Assembly (NCBI GenBank): GCA_039621445.1
Contig: CP154954.1
Span: forward strand, 19,392,642-19,456,641
Source of the DNA: Euglena gracilis
Taxonomy: Eukaryota > Euglenida > Euglenophyceae > Euglenales
DNA length: 64,000 bases
Direction of reading: 5' to 3'
Part shown: in pieces, positions 47,751 to 57,639 of the stretch
How the letters are laid out: the number at the start of each line of letters is the position of its first letter
Position numbering within the stretch: the stretch's first letter is position 1
The notes under the pieces: model-generated
What the model was told of the DNA's origin: nothing
Databases searched by the model: none
Seen by the model: only the letters and a program-made list of their open reading frames with translations
Made by a program: the position numbers and the translations under genes

Positions 47751-47751
47751 T

Positions 47752-48361
47752 GCGTGCTGAGTCAGGTAGAGGTAGAGGTCAAAGTCCTCTACCTCTATCT
47801 GACCCACCTCCACCTCCACCTCTACCTCTATGTCACCTCTATGTCCATAAAATGTCATAAACTGGCACCAATGAGGGACACAAAAGGCTCCAAATGCCTC
47901 AAATTTGGCAAATTAGCATCTCAACGCCTCTTGTTTAGGTTACGAATGAGAAAAACTATCCGGATGGGTGGTTTCAAAAACTGCCAAAAGAGATTCGTGA
48001 CAAGAATGGCCAATTTCTGATTTTTTGCATAAAATTGCCTTCACTCGGCAGAAATTTTCTTTATAAGCCACTTTCCTTAAAAGTTTGGCATTGAGGTGAG
48101 TCAAGTTTGGCAGCTGCTACGACCAAAGCACGCCACACGGTAAAAGCAAAAGGCCAGAAGAAAGAAGATAAGCGAACCAGAACGCCAGGCGAGCAAACAA
48201 GTCGATGACATCAGCACCAGCCGCGGGGAGCAGCACGCGGCAAAACGAGAAGCGACAACAGAGAGATGGAGACACTTACCGCGGCAAGAACCACCGTTGC
48301 GGGGTTTTGCCCTCACTCCTTCCCTGCCGCATCTTACCTCACGGACGTTTTACTTTGTACA
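47752..48361 (+). repeat. AGAGGT hairpin module and 545-bp repeat, copy 2
   Basis: GTGCTGAGTCAGGTAGAGG and its inverted half (47,752-47,845) precede a close copy (47,819-48,361) of 18,484-19,030. Confidence 0.8.
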
Positions 48362-48690
48362 GTACACACATACAGTCAGTCACCTAAACACAGGGAGGTC
48401 GCTGTGGAGGCACCTGCGCATGGTGGCTCAATGTACAGTCACGCCCCCGTAAGCCCCCGTGGAAGCAGACAAAGCTCCTTGGGGTGAGCATGGCCTCGGG
48501 AAAAAGGCGATCCATGAAAAGTGGTGAGCCCCAAATCCTGAGGGTGACACGGCATGAGGAGGATGGGTGCCAGCTCCGCACGGGTGTAATCCTCGGCCTT
48601 GACGAGCCCATCTCCCCCCAGCCACGGTGAGGGGTCGGAAGGAGCAACGGTCAGGAGGGAGGTTCGGCAGCCACCCCCCCCCCTTGTGGT
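48362..48690. other. Unassigned DNA
   Basis: A minus-strand frame (GLVKAEDYTRAELAPILLMP) runs through it, perhaps a remnant of the neighbouring retroelement, but I could not align it to the other copies. Confidence 0.3.
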
Positions 48691-48890
48691 CGGACCCCCT
48701 CGGCACGGCAAAATGGGGACCCCCCCCTGGTCAGCCGACCTCCTCGGCACGGCATGCTGAACCATACCAATGAATATTCCTTTGGGAAATTCGGGCTGTC
48801 CGCCACGGTGGACCCCGCCTGGGGGACTAACCCCCTCGCCACAGCAAAATGGGGACCCCCCCCCCTGGTGGCCGAGGGTCCTCGTCAGAC
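48690..48890. repeat. CCCCCTCGGCACGGCAAAATG repeats
   Basis: Three imperfect copies with GGCAAAATGGGGACCCCC, related to the GGCGTGGCGAGGGGG repeats at 1,739-1,930 on the other strand. Confidence 0.55.
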
Positions 48891-49258
48891 GTGCCAAACC
48901 TCCGAGCGCCGTGTGGTGTGGGGCGCCCTTGGGGCCGAGCCGTGGTGACGGGGAGTGTAGTTTCTCTGTCAGGTGTTGTCGCATACGCCGGGGCAACCAA
49001 CCTGTGGCCGTTTGTGAAGAAGGAGCATAGGGCAGCCATGCATGCTGCGATTTGCGTCAAAGCAGGAATCTGCAGACCGCAGCCCCTTTTTGATAGTGGC
49101 AGTGAAGCTTGCATCCTTTGTTCTGCAGACAGGCTGTTACCAACAACGTCTTGAAACGCCTGCAGTATGACCTCAGAGCACGCAGCAATGCTGTCTTGAC
49201 AGCCGTACAAATCCGAATTCCTCAGCAGGTGGTTTACGCGGCAGCCGTCTAGGCACAA
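48827..49258 (-). pseudogene. Non-LTR retroelement fragment, part after RT
   Basis: CLDGCRVNHLLRNSDLYGCQ and ASLPLSKRGCGLQIPALTQ match CLDGCKVNHLLRAS and LPLSSGGCGLRIPTFTQ of the 35,182 copy. It is separated from its RT part (49,440-50,175) by a MITE. The far end is degraded into repeats. Confidence 0.8.
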
Positions 49259-49438
49259 GGTTCCCGTTTTTTTTTTGCTTTAAAACAAAGCAAAAAAATT
49301 TATTGTTTTTTCATGAATAAAAAAACGGTTTAAAAACGGTTTTTGTTTTAAAAAAGGGTGTTTTTTAAAAATAAAACACTACAAACAGGAAAAAAATCTG
49401 TTTTAAACAACTTGTTTAAAAACAGCCCGGGAACCTTG
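49259..49438. mobile_element. MITE with CAAGGTTCCCG termini, copy 2, inserted in the retroelement
   Basis: Inverted ends as in copy 1, with TTTTAAAAAAGGGTGTTTTT in the body. Flanks TCTAGGCA and TCTAGTCA fit an 8-bp target duplication with one mismatch. The insertion splits the LLRSCLDGC region of the retroelement copy. Confidence 0.8.
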
Positions 49439-49439
49439 T

Positions 49440-50175
49440 CTAGTCAAAAATGTATTAAGTGGTGCGCCAGTTGTGGGTCAGCCAACTGTGTGACTGTTTC
49501 GGCCATCTGTTCAATTTTGTTGGTTGCCTCTGACCAGGAGTCTGCATTGTGTGCTTGTGTTGTTGGGAAGTCAATTGGGGCCCCCAAGACTGTTATTCTG
49601 AAATTTGGTTCTCAGGGAATGACCTTTAGGTCCCCGTGGCAGCCCGCCTGGGTGGCAGCTGGTCTCCTCCCAAATTGAGCTGAATGCCAACACGCTCGGA
49701 TTCGCCTTTGATGAATTGTAGGCACCGCTGAATTCTTTCCGGGTCTCCCACCAGAAGGCCATCGTCAAGGTACCAAACAGACCATAAAAGCTCCGCAGAG
49801 CGGTGTATGGTTTCCACAATTGGCTCCAGACCCATCGCAAAGCTCACCGGTCCCAGTGGGCAACCTTGTTGTGTTTGGCCGTCACAGAATAATGGGCTCG
49901 GAGAGCTGTACGCGAAATGCAAATAATTGTATAATGACGGGACTGCTCTGTGCAGTTAATAGCAGCGTTTGGTCGATGCAATTAAACGCGTTCCGGAAAT
50001 CCAGTTGTAGAATTGCCAAGTTTGTGGGTCCAGTTTCCGAATGAGTTGTTGCAAGCCTATTCCAACCGTTTCGGCTGCTCTGGAAACACCCACGCCCACC
50101 TGGGCGGGAGAGAATTGGGCCAACCCCAGTTGCTAAAACGGCTTTGCCCACAAGGCGGCGGAGAGTGTCACCCAC
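49440..50175 (-). pseudogene. Non-LTR retroelement RT fragment
   Basis: Frames carry GDTLRRLVGKAVLATGVGP, LQLDFRNAFNCID (motif A), TQQGCPLGPVSFAMGLEP (B), WYLDDGLLVGDPERI (C) and, near the MITE, TNKIEQMAETVTQLADPQLA. At least two frame changes. It is the same family as 36,945-38,138. Confidence 0.85.
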
Positions 50176-50180
50176 CGCAG

Positions 50181-50230
50181 AGGTTAGTTAAGAAGCTCCA
50201 AACTAATTGCTTTGAGATTTCCTTTTCCCA
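50181..50230 (-). pseudogene. Stray C-terminal piece of the retroelement
   Basis: EKEISKQLVWSFLTNL on the minus strand matches AKEISKQLVWSFYTNL at 47,025-47,075 on the plus strand. It sits next to the RT start, which is the wrong order, so the locus is rearranged. Confidence 0.65.
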
Positions 50231-50650
50231 TATGAGGTATGAGCCTGGCCAATGGTGACGAGGGTGGCCAAGTTCCAAACCTTTGGAACCTTGGCTGACA
50301 ATTTTTTTTTTGTCAGGGAATGCTTGAAAGAGAAAGCAAAACACATATGGAACATGAAGCGAAGAAAGGTTGCAATAACAGCCTGCATATGCAATCCACT
50401 GGTGGTCGCAATGGCCAAAACCTTTCGGAATTCTGCCAAACCACTGAGCCAGTCTTGGGGCCAGTTTGGTGCCACATCTTGGGGCCATTTTGGTACCACA
50501 TCTTGGGGCCCTGGCGTGGAAACGGGGGGCACCGAAGTTGCCCCCCGCTTCCACGCCGGGAATCGTGACTGACCCCCGATTCTGGGTTAAAACCGTTACC
50601 CAAATTCACGGGCTTCCCCACAATCCCCGGAACCCTCCTCCCCCCCCCTC
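50231..50650. other. Unassigned DNA
   Basis: Contains two to three repeats of TTGGGGCCA(G/T)TTTGGTGCCA-type sequence (50,455-50,515), also at 50,850-50,890. No gene supported. Confidence 0.4.
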
Positions 50651-50652
50651 TT

Positions 50653-50840
50653 GTTCAGTTCACTTCGGAAGTGAACAGTGGGGTCCCGAGATCCCCATCG
50701 GGAAAAAAACGAAAAACGGAACGACGGGCGCACACTGATCAAGGCATTTTTTTTCAGCAAATTTTTGGCGCCTTGGGTGCCGGACCCCCCCTTCCCCCCC
50801 ACTCTGGGAAGTCAACATTTCCAGTTCAGTTCGGAATCGG
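50653..50840. mobile_element. Small foldback element, TTCAGTTCACTTCGGAA ends, copy 1
   Basis: The left end GTTCAGTTCACTTCGGAAGT is palindromic; the right end is CCAGTTCAGTTCGGAATCGG. The interior includes TGATCAAGG...GGCGCC. The second copy, at 54,715-54,935, is inverted. Confidence 0.55.
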
Positions 50841-51240
50841 TGTCATGTCTTGGGCCAGTTTGGTGCCGCATTTTGGGGCCAGTTTGTGTCATAGTATTAA
50901 GGGCATTTATGGCAAAAGATTTTGGGGCCAGTTTGTTGGCACAGGTGGGGGCACTCTTTCTTTGTTTGTAGTTTTGTTCACAAAAGATTCACTGAGGTCA
51001 CAAAGGTGTATTCCCGCCTGGGAGGTGGTAGGGTGTCCACCACGACGCCCTTGTGCAGTTGTTGGCTTTTTGACCATGCTGACAACGGATTTGTGATCAT
51101 ATGTTTTTGCGCTGAAACTTGCTCGCTACGTGTCAGTTCAGTGTGCCACCACTTGCATTGCCTCCTGTAATTCTGGTCTACTTTTTAACCGGTCCAGGTT
51201 CACCACCATCCGGGATTGCCGTCTGCCCCTCCGGTGTCCC
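50841..51240. other. Unassigned DNA
   Basis: TTTGGGGCCAGTTTG repeats and unique sequence. An exon-like stretch is not convincing. Confidence 0.35.
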
Positions 51241-51244
51241 CCTC

Positions 51245-51400
51245 TGCCTAACCAACAGTGAATTTCACCGGTGAAGGTCACCACAAGGGCACTTTTTTTT
51301 GGCCAAAAATGGCCAAAAATGACATTTTTTCGGAAATTTTGATAAAATTCCACGAACCATTCAACCTCAAAATGACCATTTTGAGAGGAAAAGGAGCAAC
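51245..51400. repeat. GGTGAA-family element
   Basis: GTGAATTTCACCGGTGAAGG and the following TTTTTTTGGCCAAAAATGGC body match 32,180-32,330. Confidence 0.55.
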
Positions 51401-51940
51401 CCCCCCCCCCCGTACTGCTTAACCTCCACTTGGGGGGGGGGCGCGGGGCCCCGTGAATACCAATCCCCCCCCTCCCCCTCCCGAGCTATTCCCGTCCCCG
51501 GGACCCTTTACGGCCGAATGGGAACGGTATGGGGGGGGAGGGAACAACAACTCGGGGGGGGGGGACCTAGGTCCCCCCCCCCCCGAGCTATTCCCATACC
51601 CGACCCTCGGGCAACCCAAAAGGGGTCATTTTTGGCAACTTTTTTGGATGTTCGCAAAAAATGGTCAATTTTAATCACATTTGCCAAAAAGTGATTTTTG
51701 AAAACGTCCCAAAAACGTCAATTTTTGAGCACTTTTTTTTTGGAAGTTCTTTATAAAAAGTGCTACCCCCCCCCTAATTGAACCCTCCCCCCCCTATTTG
51801 ACCAAACACCCCGGGGAAACCCCCCCCCCTAATTGACTGCCCGGGGGCATCCAACCTGCATGCTTCACAGCCATGGCACCAAAGATGAAGCAAATGGCTC
51901 TATCTTTTATTCCTCGCGCAAGGCTGCCGGGCTTGCAGAA
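51400..51940. repeat. C/G homopolymer repeats
   Basis: Several CGAGCTATTCCC modules around C/G runs (also at 53,085) form inverted pairs. The CCCCCTAATTGA unit begins at 51,770. No gene. Confidence 0.5.
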
Positions 51941-51945
51941 TGCCG

Positions 51946-52006
51946 GTTAGGGTTAGGGTTAGGGTTAGGGCTTGGGTTAGGGTTAGGGTTAGGGTTAAGG
52001 TTAGGA
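51946..52006. repeat. Interstitial TTAGGG tract
   Basis: Nine TTAGGG-type units, one altered to CTTGGG, on the plus strand. It is too short and internal for a chromosome end. Confidence 0.85.
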
Positions 52007-52098
52007 CATTGCTTCCCCCAATTGAAGGTACCCCCCTAATTGACGGTACCCCCCCCCCCCCTAATCGACGGCACCTCCCCCTAATTGACGGCACCCCC
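52007..52098. repeat. CCCCCCTAATTGACGGCAC repeats
   Basis: Four imperfect 19-21 bp units that continue to the right of the hAT-like element (52,984-53,010), so the element inserted into this array. Confidence 0.65.
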
Positions 52099-52984
52099 CA
52101 GGGATCCTCACACGTCCTGAAAAGGAAATTCACGGAAATTCACGGAGGATCACGGAAATGGGCAGAAGGCCATTTTCACGGAAATCACGCAAAATCACGG
52201 AAATTCACGGATGCGGCGGAGGGTTCGGAAAAAATTTTTGGGTCTTTTTTGAATGTGCTTTGTTTGTGCAGATGCATTTTGATGGGATGTTTTGCACATT
52301 CTCTGCCTTTCCAAACAGATCTAGCAAAACCTCATTCAGACAATCACACGCTTTCCTCCATTCTGGTCTCCCGGTCACAAAATTGGACCACAAAAGCAAC
52401 AGAGGTGTTCTCCAAAAATACACACAAATTGAGGACGGGTGGGTTTTTGCTTATTCAGAAAATGATTTTCCACCTTTCTGCCCAGGCTGCATCCAGAAGG
52501 GTCAATCGCTATATTGGTCCGCTGACAGGGTTTTGGCAACCCATTTAGGGGCAATCAATAAAAAAAATTCAAGGACAAAAGGTTGTTTTTTCCCTCCTGT
52601 ACCCTTTTCATTTTCACTTTTAGGAATTGATGGATGGACTCACAGTTCTGGGCATGCGACCATAAACATTTTGTTGGGTATGCAAGGGAAGATGTACGTT
52701 GTAGCATGCGTTCAGTTGGATTGCAAAAGGCCTAACTTGGGGGTTGAGCACTTGGAATTGGCTTCAGCTGTTGTCGAGGCCCTGGAGGATCTCCAGGACT
52801 ATAATATGGAGAAACAATCTGCTGCCACAACTGCCCAAATATGGCTCCGGTGCAGAATGGAATGTGACTTTTGACCTTTTCCGGAAACAGGAAATTCATG
52901 GAAAATCACAGAAAATCACGGAAAATCACGGAAAATCACGGATACATTTTGGCCTCGGCCAGCACGGACGTGTGAGGATCCCTG
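52099..52984 (+). mobile_element. hAT-like element with 18-19 bp TIRs
   Basis: Left end CAGGGATCCTCACACGTCC and right end GGACGTGTGAGGATCCCTG are perfect inverted copies. Many CACGGAAAT subterminal repeats lie at both ends, as in hAT elements. The flanks share GCACCCCCC (52,091-52,099 and 52,984-52,992), a 9-bp duplication with the edge ambiguous in the C-run; hAT elements usually make 8 bp. The interior holds a transposase remnant. Confidence 0.75.
52275..52874 (+). pseudogene. hAT transposase remnant (DUF659-like)
   Basis: The plus-strand frame reads CTFSAFPNRSSKTSFRQSHA, FCPGCIQKGQSLYWSADRV and, after a possible acceptor TTTTAG at about 52,623, GIDGWTHSSGHATINILLGM, MYVVACVQLDCKRP and VEHLELASAVVEALEDL. 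The DGWT...INILL part resembles the DUF659 domain of hAT transposases. The rest of the enzyme, including the dimerisation domain, is missing. Confidence 0.5.
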
Positions 52985-53390
52985 CACCCCCCCTAATTGA
53001 ACCCCCCCCCCAAATTGACCAAAAGGAGGGTCCCGTGGAGAGGTCCCATAGTCAATTGGGGGGGGGGAGGTGGCCTGACAGTGAGCTATTCCCGTCCCCC
53101 CAATGGGGGTGTTCCCCCCATGACCCGTGACCCCTCCCCGTGACCCCCCGTTGACCCGAACAAGGATCTTTTTTGGCGAAATTTTGTAGGGAAATTTTTT
53201 TGGCCGGTGATGCCTAATTCAAGAAAATTCTCAGGCAGATTCCTAATTTTAAGGCGTAAATTTTTCGAATTTGGGCTTGGTAATTCCTAATTTGGTGTCA
53301 AAATCCTAATTTCAGGTGTGGGGATTCCTAATTTGTGGAATTTTCCCCAAAAATTCCGGCTCGGTGATTCCTAATTTTGCCACTAAAAAT
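52985..53390. repeat. CTAATTGA and GTGACCCC arrays, TCCTAATTT repeats
   Basis: GTGACCCCTCCCCGTGACCC (53,127-53,150) and a run of imperfect AATTCCTAATTT units (53,210-53,370). No gene. Confidence 0.5.
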
Positions 53391-53407
53391 GTGGTGTTCC
53401 CCCCGTG

Positions 53408-53443
<36 letters not shown>

Positions 53444-53498
53444 TGACCCCCCCCGTTTTTTTTTTGACCGACCCCCCCTCCCGTGACCTGCACCAATC
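53391..53498 (+). repeat. GTGTTCCCCCCGTGACC cassette before an exon-like stretch
   Basis: It begins GTGTTCCCCCCGTGACC, runs through 35-40 C's and ends near CACCAATCAG. The same opening is seen at 53,109 and in the insert of 32,907-33,126. It looks like a mobile cassette that could act as an intron. Confidence 0.45.
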
Positions 53499-53539
53499 AG
53501 TTGCGAGTTTGGTGCCACATCTTGGTGCCACATCTCCAG

Positions 53540-53663
53540 CATATGACCAGCGAGAGCACCGGGCCGTTTTTCTCCCCATTGAACCTGACAAGAAGAACTG
53601 CAACAAAAGGAAGGACAAATATTTTGTCCTGCTCTCTCCTGGGTGGTTCCAAATTGCCTTGTT
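53540..53663 (+). CDS. Exon-like stretch (unassigned)
   Basis: Between CATCTCCAG (53,531-53,539) and GTAAGT (53,664), 124 nt are open and read YDQREHRAVFLPIEP and CNKRKDKYFVLLSPGWFQI. The flanks fit splice sites. The next part, IRELKTLEMHLSFSQTSDL...KPYQMVKNGF (53,700-53,960), may belong to it. Family unknown. Confidence 0.4.
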
Positions 53664-53969
53664 GTAAGTTTGGTGAAAAAAAGCTGCCTAAATCCTTTTT
53701 TAAAAAAATACGCGAATTGAAAACATTGGAAATGCACCTTTCCTTTTCTCAAACCTCTGACCTCAAATGCTTTCCGAAAAACGGAGATTGCGATTATGTT
53801 GAAATTATTTTGTTTCTCAAAAAAAAATTTCTTTCGAAGCCATACCAAATGGTGAAGAATGGTTTTGCCCATTCTTCTATCCAACCAAATACCTCCCAAA
53901 AAGCTCTGTGCACACCCCTAGCACATCCGTATACACATTCCAAGGCCCCGGATTTTAGTTCAGAGTGAT

Positions 53970-54320
53970 CCTCCTGCACCGCTCCGAACCATGTTTTGCT
54001 TTACAAAATTTGCCACACCTCACTAAATGTCCAAAAAGACAAGAAATCTGACAAATTGTGTCGGGACAAATTAGAATACCTGGGAGTATCGGACCGCAGC
54101 CCATGCAAGAGGGAGCCAGGTACACAGGGGGTGGGGCTGGGACCCCCCGATCTGAATTGGACATGTTGACTTTTCAGCGGACACCCGAGTAGGGAATTTC
54201 GGACAAAATGAAGATCCCTTCTGGACAAATTTTGTTGTCCCTCGTTCCCAAGAACCCCCCTCCCCCGGACACAATTATTGGTCACCAATGGACGAAAAAT
54301 TTAGAACCCCATAGACATTT
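53970..54320. other. Unassigned DNA
   Basis: Low repeat content. The reading frames here do not join into anything I recognise. Confidence 0.35.
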
Positions 54321-54323
54321 TCG

Positions 54324-54647
54324 TTGGGCCCCGGTGGACACTTCTGCGTGAGACTGGTGACCTTTTTCTGGGTGGATGGAAAAGACTTCAAGGAGCAGAC
54401 CAGACGTCTACGAACTCTTTATTTGCTGTTGGGTTGTGAGGTGCAGATGCATAAATATTTTAAAGGTAAATTGGTTGTATTAACACCGCCTCTTGGCGGG
54501 CTGAACCCCACCCGGACCACATCTTTTAGAATAAGAAACCCTAGAAAACAGAAATTTTCTTTTGTTGGATTTTACAAAACAGAAAGGTCTGAAACAGGCC
54601 TTTTGGGTGAACAATATTGCACGTTCATCAACCAGAACGATCTCTGA
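54324..54647 (+). CDS. Unassigned 107-residue frame
   Basis: The frame has WVDGKDFKEQTRRLRTLYLL, EVQMHKYFKGKLVVLTP and FRIRNPRKQKFSFVGFYKTE, a normal amino-acid mix with no repeat. It could be an exon of a lost or split gene. I do not recognise it. Confidence 0.35.
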   Translation: MGPGGHFCVRLVTFFWVDGKDFKEQTRRLRTLYLLLGCEVQMHKYFKGKLVVLTPPLGGLNPTRTTSFRIRNPRKQKFSFVGFYKTERSETGLLGEQYCTFINQNDL

Positions 54648-54714
54648 ATCGTCAAAACCAGATAACATTATCCATTTGTGTCCCAGATAACGTGGTGAAG
54701 GGGGGGAGCTGGGA

Positions 54715-54935
54715 CCCCCCCCCCCCCCGTTCACTTCCGAACTGAACTGGAAATGGAGGGGAGGGGGGGGGGTCCGGCGCCGAAGGCGCCAATTTTTTTT
54801 TAAAAAGTACCTTGATCGGTGTGCGGCTGTCGTTCCGGTTTTCAGTTTTTTTTTCCCTCCAGAAATGAGGTAGTCTCGGGACCCCCCCCCCCTGTTCATT
54901 TCCGAAGTGAACTGAACAAGGGGGAGGGGGGAGGG
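54715..54935. mobile_element. Small foldback element, TTCAGTTCACTTCGGAA ends, copy 2
   Basis: Ends GTTCACTTCCGAACTGAACT and TTCCGAAGTGAACTGAACAA, inverted relative to 50,653-50,840. Contains the GGCGCCGAAGGCGCC hairpin (54,776-54,790). Confidence 0.55.
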
Positions 54936-54939
54936 GGTC

Positions 54940-55457
54940 CAGAGTCCCGAAATGGACTACCTAGCCTCCATGAAGTTCATATACATCGTTGGTGGTGTCC
55001 ATATGTTTGGCCTTTTTCGGCCATTCTTGGGTATTTCCAAGCCATTTTTTGTCCATGTTGCCAACTTTGGATTTTTTTTGGCCAATTTTTGGTCATTTAA
55101 TGGTAATGTTGAGCGATTTTCCACCCCAAAAAGTGCAGTTGTCAGAGAAGGCACACAATGTACAACTGCTGTCCCGCCATGAACGGGTAAAATGGCCTCA
55201 AAACGGACCATAATGGTTGAAGATGGCTCAATTTTGACGTCAAAAGCATAAAATGACCAAAATTGCCCAAAGTGGTCCTCCAGTATAAAATTTGAAAGCA
55301 AAATAAGAAAATGGAGGGTTTTGTACAGTTGGGTACCAACATTGGAGTTAGGACACCAAAATAGTTGCACTTGAAATTAGCAGTTTGCACATTTGCACTT
55401 CCCACTCAGAATTAGGAACAAAATTGGGCATTAACCAATCAAAATATTAGGTGTCTG
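54940..55457. other. Unassigned DNA
   Basis: A 137-codon minus-strand frame (55,370-54,957) shows no domain. Sequence is not strongly repetitive. Confidence 0.35.
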
Positions 55458-55556
55458 CAACGAACTCGCGCATGGAATTGCACCAAACTGGGCATTTGCC
55501 ACTCAAAAACGAACTCGCGCATGGAATTGCACCAAACTGGGCATTTGCCACTCAAA
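55458..55556. repeat. 49-bp tandem duplication
   Basis: Two near-identical copies of AACGAACTCGCGCATGGAAT followed by TGCACCAAACTGGGCATTTG and CCACTCAAA. Confidence 0.9.
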
Positions 55557-56930
55557 AATAGGAATTTGTACATGAAATTAGGCATTTGCCACCCAATTTA
55601 TACTAAATTAGGAATTTACCACTCAAAATTTGGAACTCGAACGCCAAATTAGGCATTAGCTAATCAACATCAGCTCATCAACCTCACCTAGCTTCCGTCT
55701 GTTGGCCATCGGCCAGCCGTGTGCTCCCCCATGATGAATGGTCCATTAAATAAACATAAAAAATAATATAATTAACATTGTTTGTTTGGATGCTTGTTTT
55801 TTTCCCTTCAATTTTGCACAAATTTTGAATGCACATTTCAATCATCTTTGGCATCTTCTGGGTCATTTCTGCCAAAAACTTCCTTCCACAAAAAAAAATG
55901 ATGGATGTGGCAGTTTTGAAGTCAGTTGGATTCGAAGTTTGATTTCGGTGTTTTGTAGCGAGTTTTTCAATGAAACTTCCATTTTTTTTTATTATTTTTT
56001 TGTATTTTTTTTCAAATAATTTTTTGAAAAAAACCACCAAGTTTGTCTTTTGTTGTCACCCCCAACACCAAAAGCATTTTTTTTCTTTCAAAACATGGGC
56101 AATGCACATGGGATATTTTTTTGCCCCCTCACAGATTTCTATTTTGCAATATGTCCTCAGCTGGTCAACCACCTGCGGGTCCATTGCCCTTCGGTGCAAT
56201 AGTATGCTCATTTGTTGCATATTTTTTGTGGAAGTTTGGGGAACCTTGCTGCACATCACCATACGTTTTCCCTGGTCGAATATCCCCCCATTTTTGGCCC
56301 AGAATTGGAAAGATTGGTTGATTATTCTTCCCCCTAAATTTTGGGGAGAGAAGATGTGATGTGATTCTTGGCTCTTGGCGCCATATGGTGGAAGTCGCCC
56401 CCCTTCCTCAGCTGGAACAGCTTGGTGGCGGACCTGATTATCCCCCCCCCCCCAGGGTTTGCATCTATTATCCCTCTGCCTCTATCCAACCCTGACAAAA
56501 ATACGGGAAAGGGATGAAAATTATATCAAAAAAAGGCAAAATATTTTTGAGATGTTCATTTCGCCAAGTGGGGGGTGGCAAATGGGGAGGGTCAACGCGG
56601 CTGATGAGAACTTTCCAGGAGGGCGGTCGTGCCGTAGGGGGGTCTTGCCAACCCATAACGACAGAAAATAAAATCCCGAAAAGGCTAAAAATCTCCCCAG
56701 CACTTCATGCGGATACGACCCCCTCCCGGATCAGAAAATTTTTCAGCCACCCGTGGGCGGTCCAATGCATTTCCTTTAAAACTTGGACCCCACATGAATG
56801 ACATTCTCCCCCTGGGAGGGGGACGCACGGAAAAACCCCCACAAACAAGCTCCCCCGAGACACATCAGAAAGCAGTTTTTTGGGAGGCATCATACATACA
56901 TTTCTGTAGATCCCCCCATGCAGCTGCAAT
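55557..56930. other. Exon-like and unassigned DNA
   Basis: An open plus-strand stretch near 56,140-56,325 (MSSAGQPPAGPLPFGAIVCS...PGRISPHFWPRIG) follows CCCCTCACAG, a possible acceptor. The rest is A/T-rich and unique. No family is recognisable. Confidence 0.35.
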
Positions 56931-56975
56931 GAGGTAGAGGTAGATGTCACCTCTACCTCTACTATCCCTCTATGT
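56930..56975. repeat. AGAGGT hairpin module
   Basis: AGGTAGAGGTAGATGTCACC followed by its inverse; a short relative of the modules at 1,185 and 47,752. Confidence 0.65.
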
Positions 56976-57062
56976 TTATTAAAATTCTCATGGGCCAAAA
57001 AAACCCTCCAGGGTCCTAGCCAGGACAAGAGGGGGGTCATTCAGGGGGGGTATGTGCTTAAA

Positions 57063-57228
57063 TGGGGGTGTCGTCCCCATGACCCCCCCGTGACGCTGTT
57101 GGCTTCCTTGTCCACATGGATGGAACAAAAAAATACCGAAAAAATAGACTCAGAAAGTGTTCGCAATGGGTGACCCCCCATGACCCCCCCCGTGACCCCC
57201 CGTGACCACCCCGTGACCCGGATTTGAA
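57063..57228. repeat. GTGACCCCC cassettes
   Basis: Two arrays (57,070-57,097 and 57,166-57,227) with GTGACCCCC units flank about 70 bp with no feature. Confidence 0.6.
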
Positions 57229-57639
57229 ACCCCCCAAAATCCAAAGGAAAAGGAAACCCAAAGTCAAAAGGAAAGCTTTGGCAATTTGGCCCTGTATGGC
57301 TGTCTGGCAAGTTTGTACTGACCCCCATATCCCCCGTCCTAAAGGTGGTTCGATGTGTTTGAGGTGCCCTGGGGCACAAATGGCTCACTCTCCAATGGGG
57401 GTGGGGGGACCCCCTTCCGAAACTAGGGGGTGGGGGTGGGGGACCAGGTTTTGAACAGTGCTGAGCTCTTAATAGGAGCTGCGCAATAATGGACGTTAGA
57501 AAAGACTAGGACTGCAAATTTCGCAGATTTACATTTATTTTTTCCTTCAATTTTTCGAAGAAAAAAATAATAAATAAGAAATGAATAATAAATAATAAAT
57601 AAAACCAGTTTTTGACCCAAACACCATTGGTTTAGGGCC
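57229..57639. other. Unassigned DNA
   Basis: A minus-strand frame reaches across from the next repeat. I see nothing supportable. Confidence 0.3.

Noticed and set aside
51946-52006. Chromosome end
   Set aside because: The tract is short, internal and flanked by unrelated repeats on both sides.
54957-55370. 137-codon minus-strand frame
   Set aside because: No recognisable motif or flanking splice signals.
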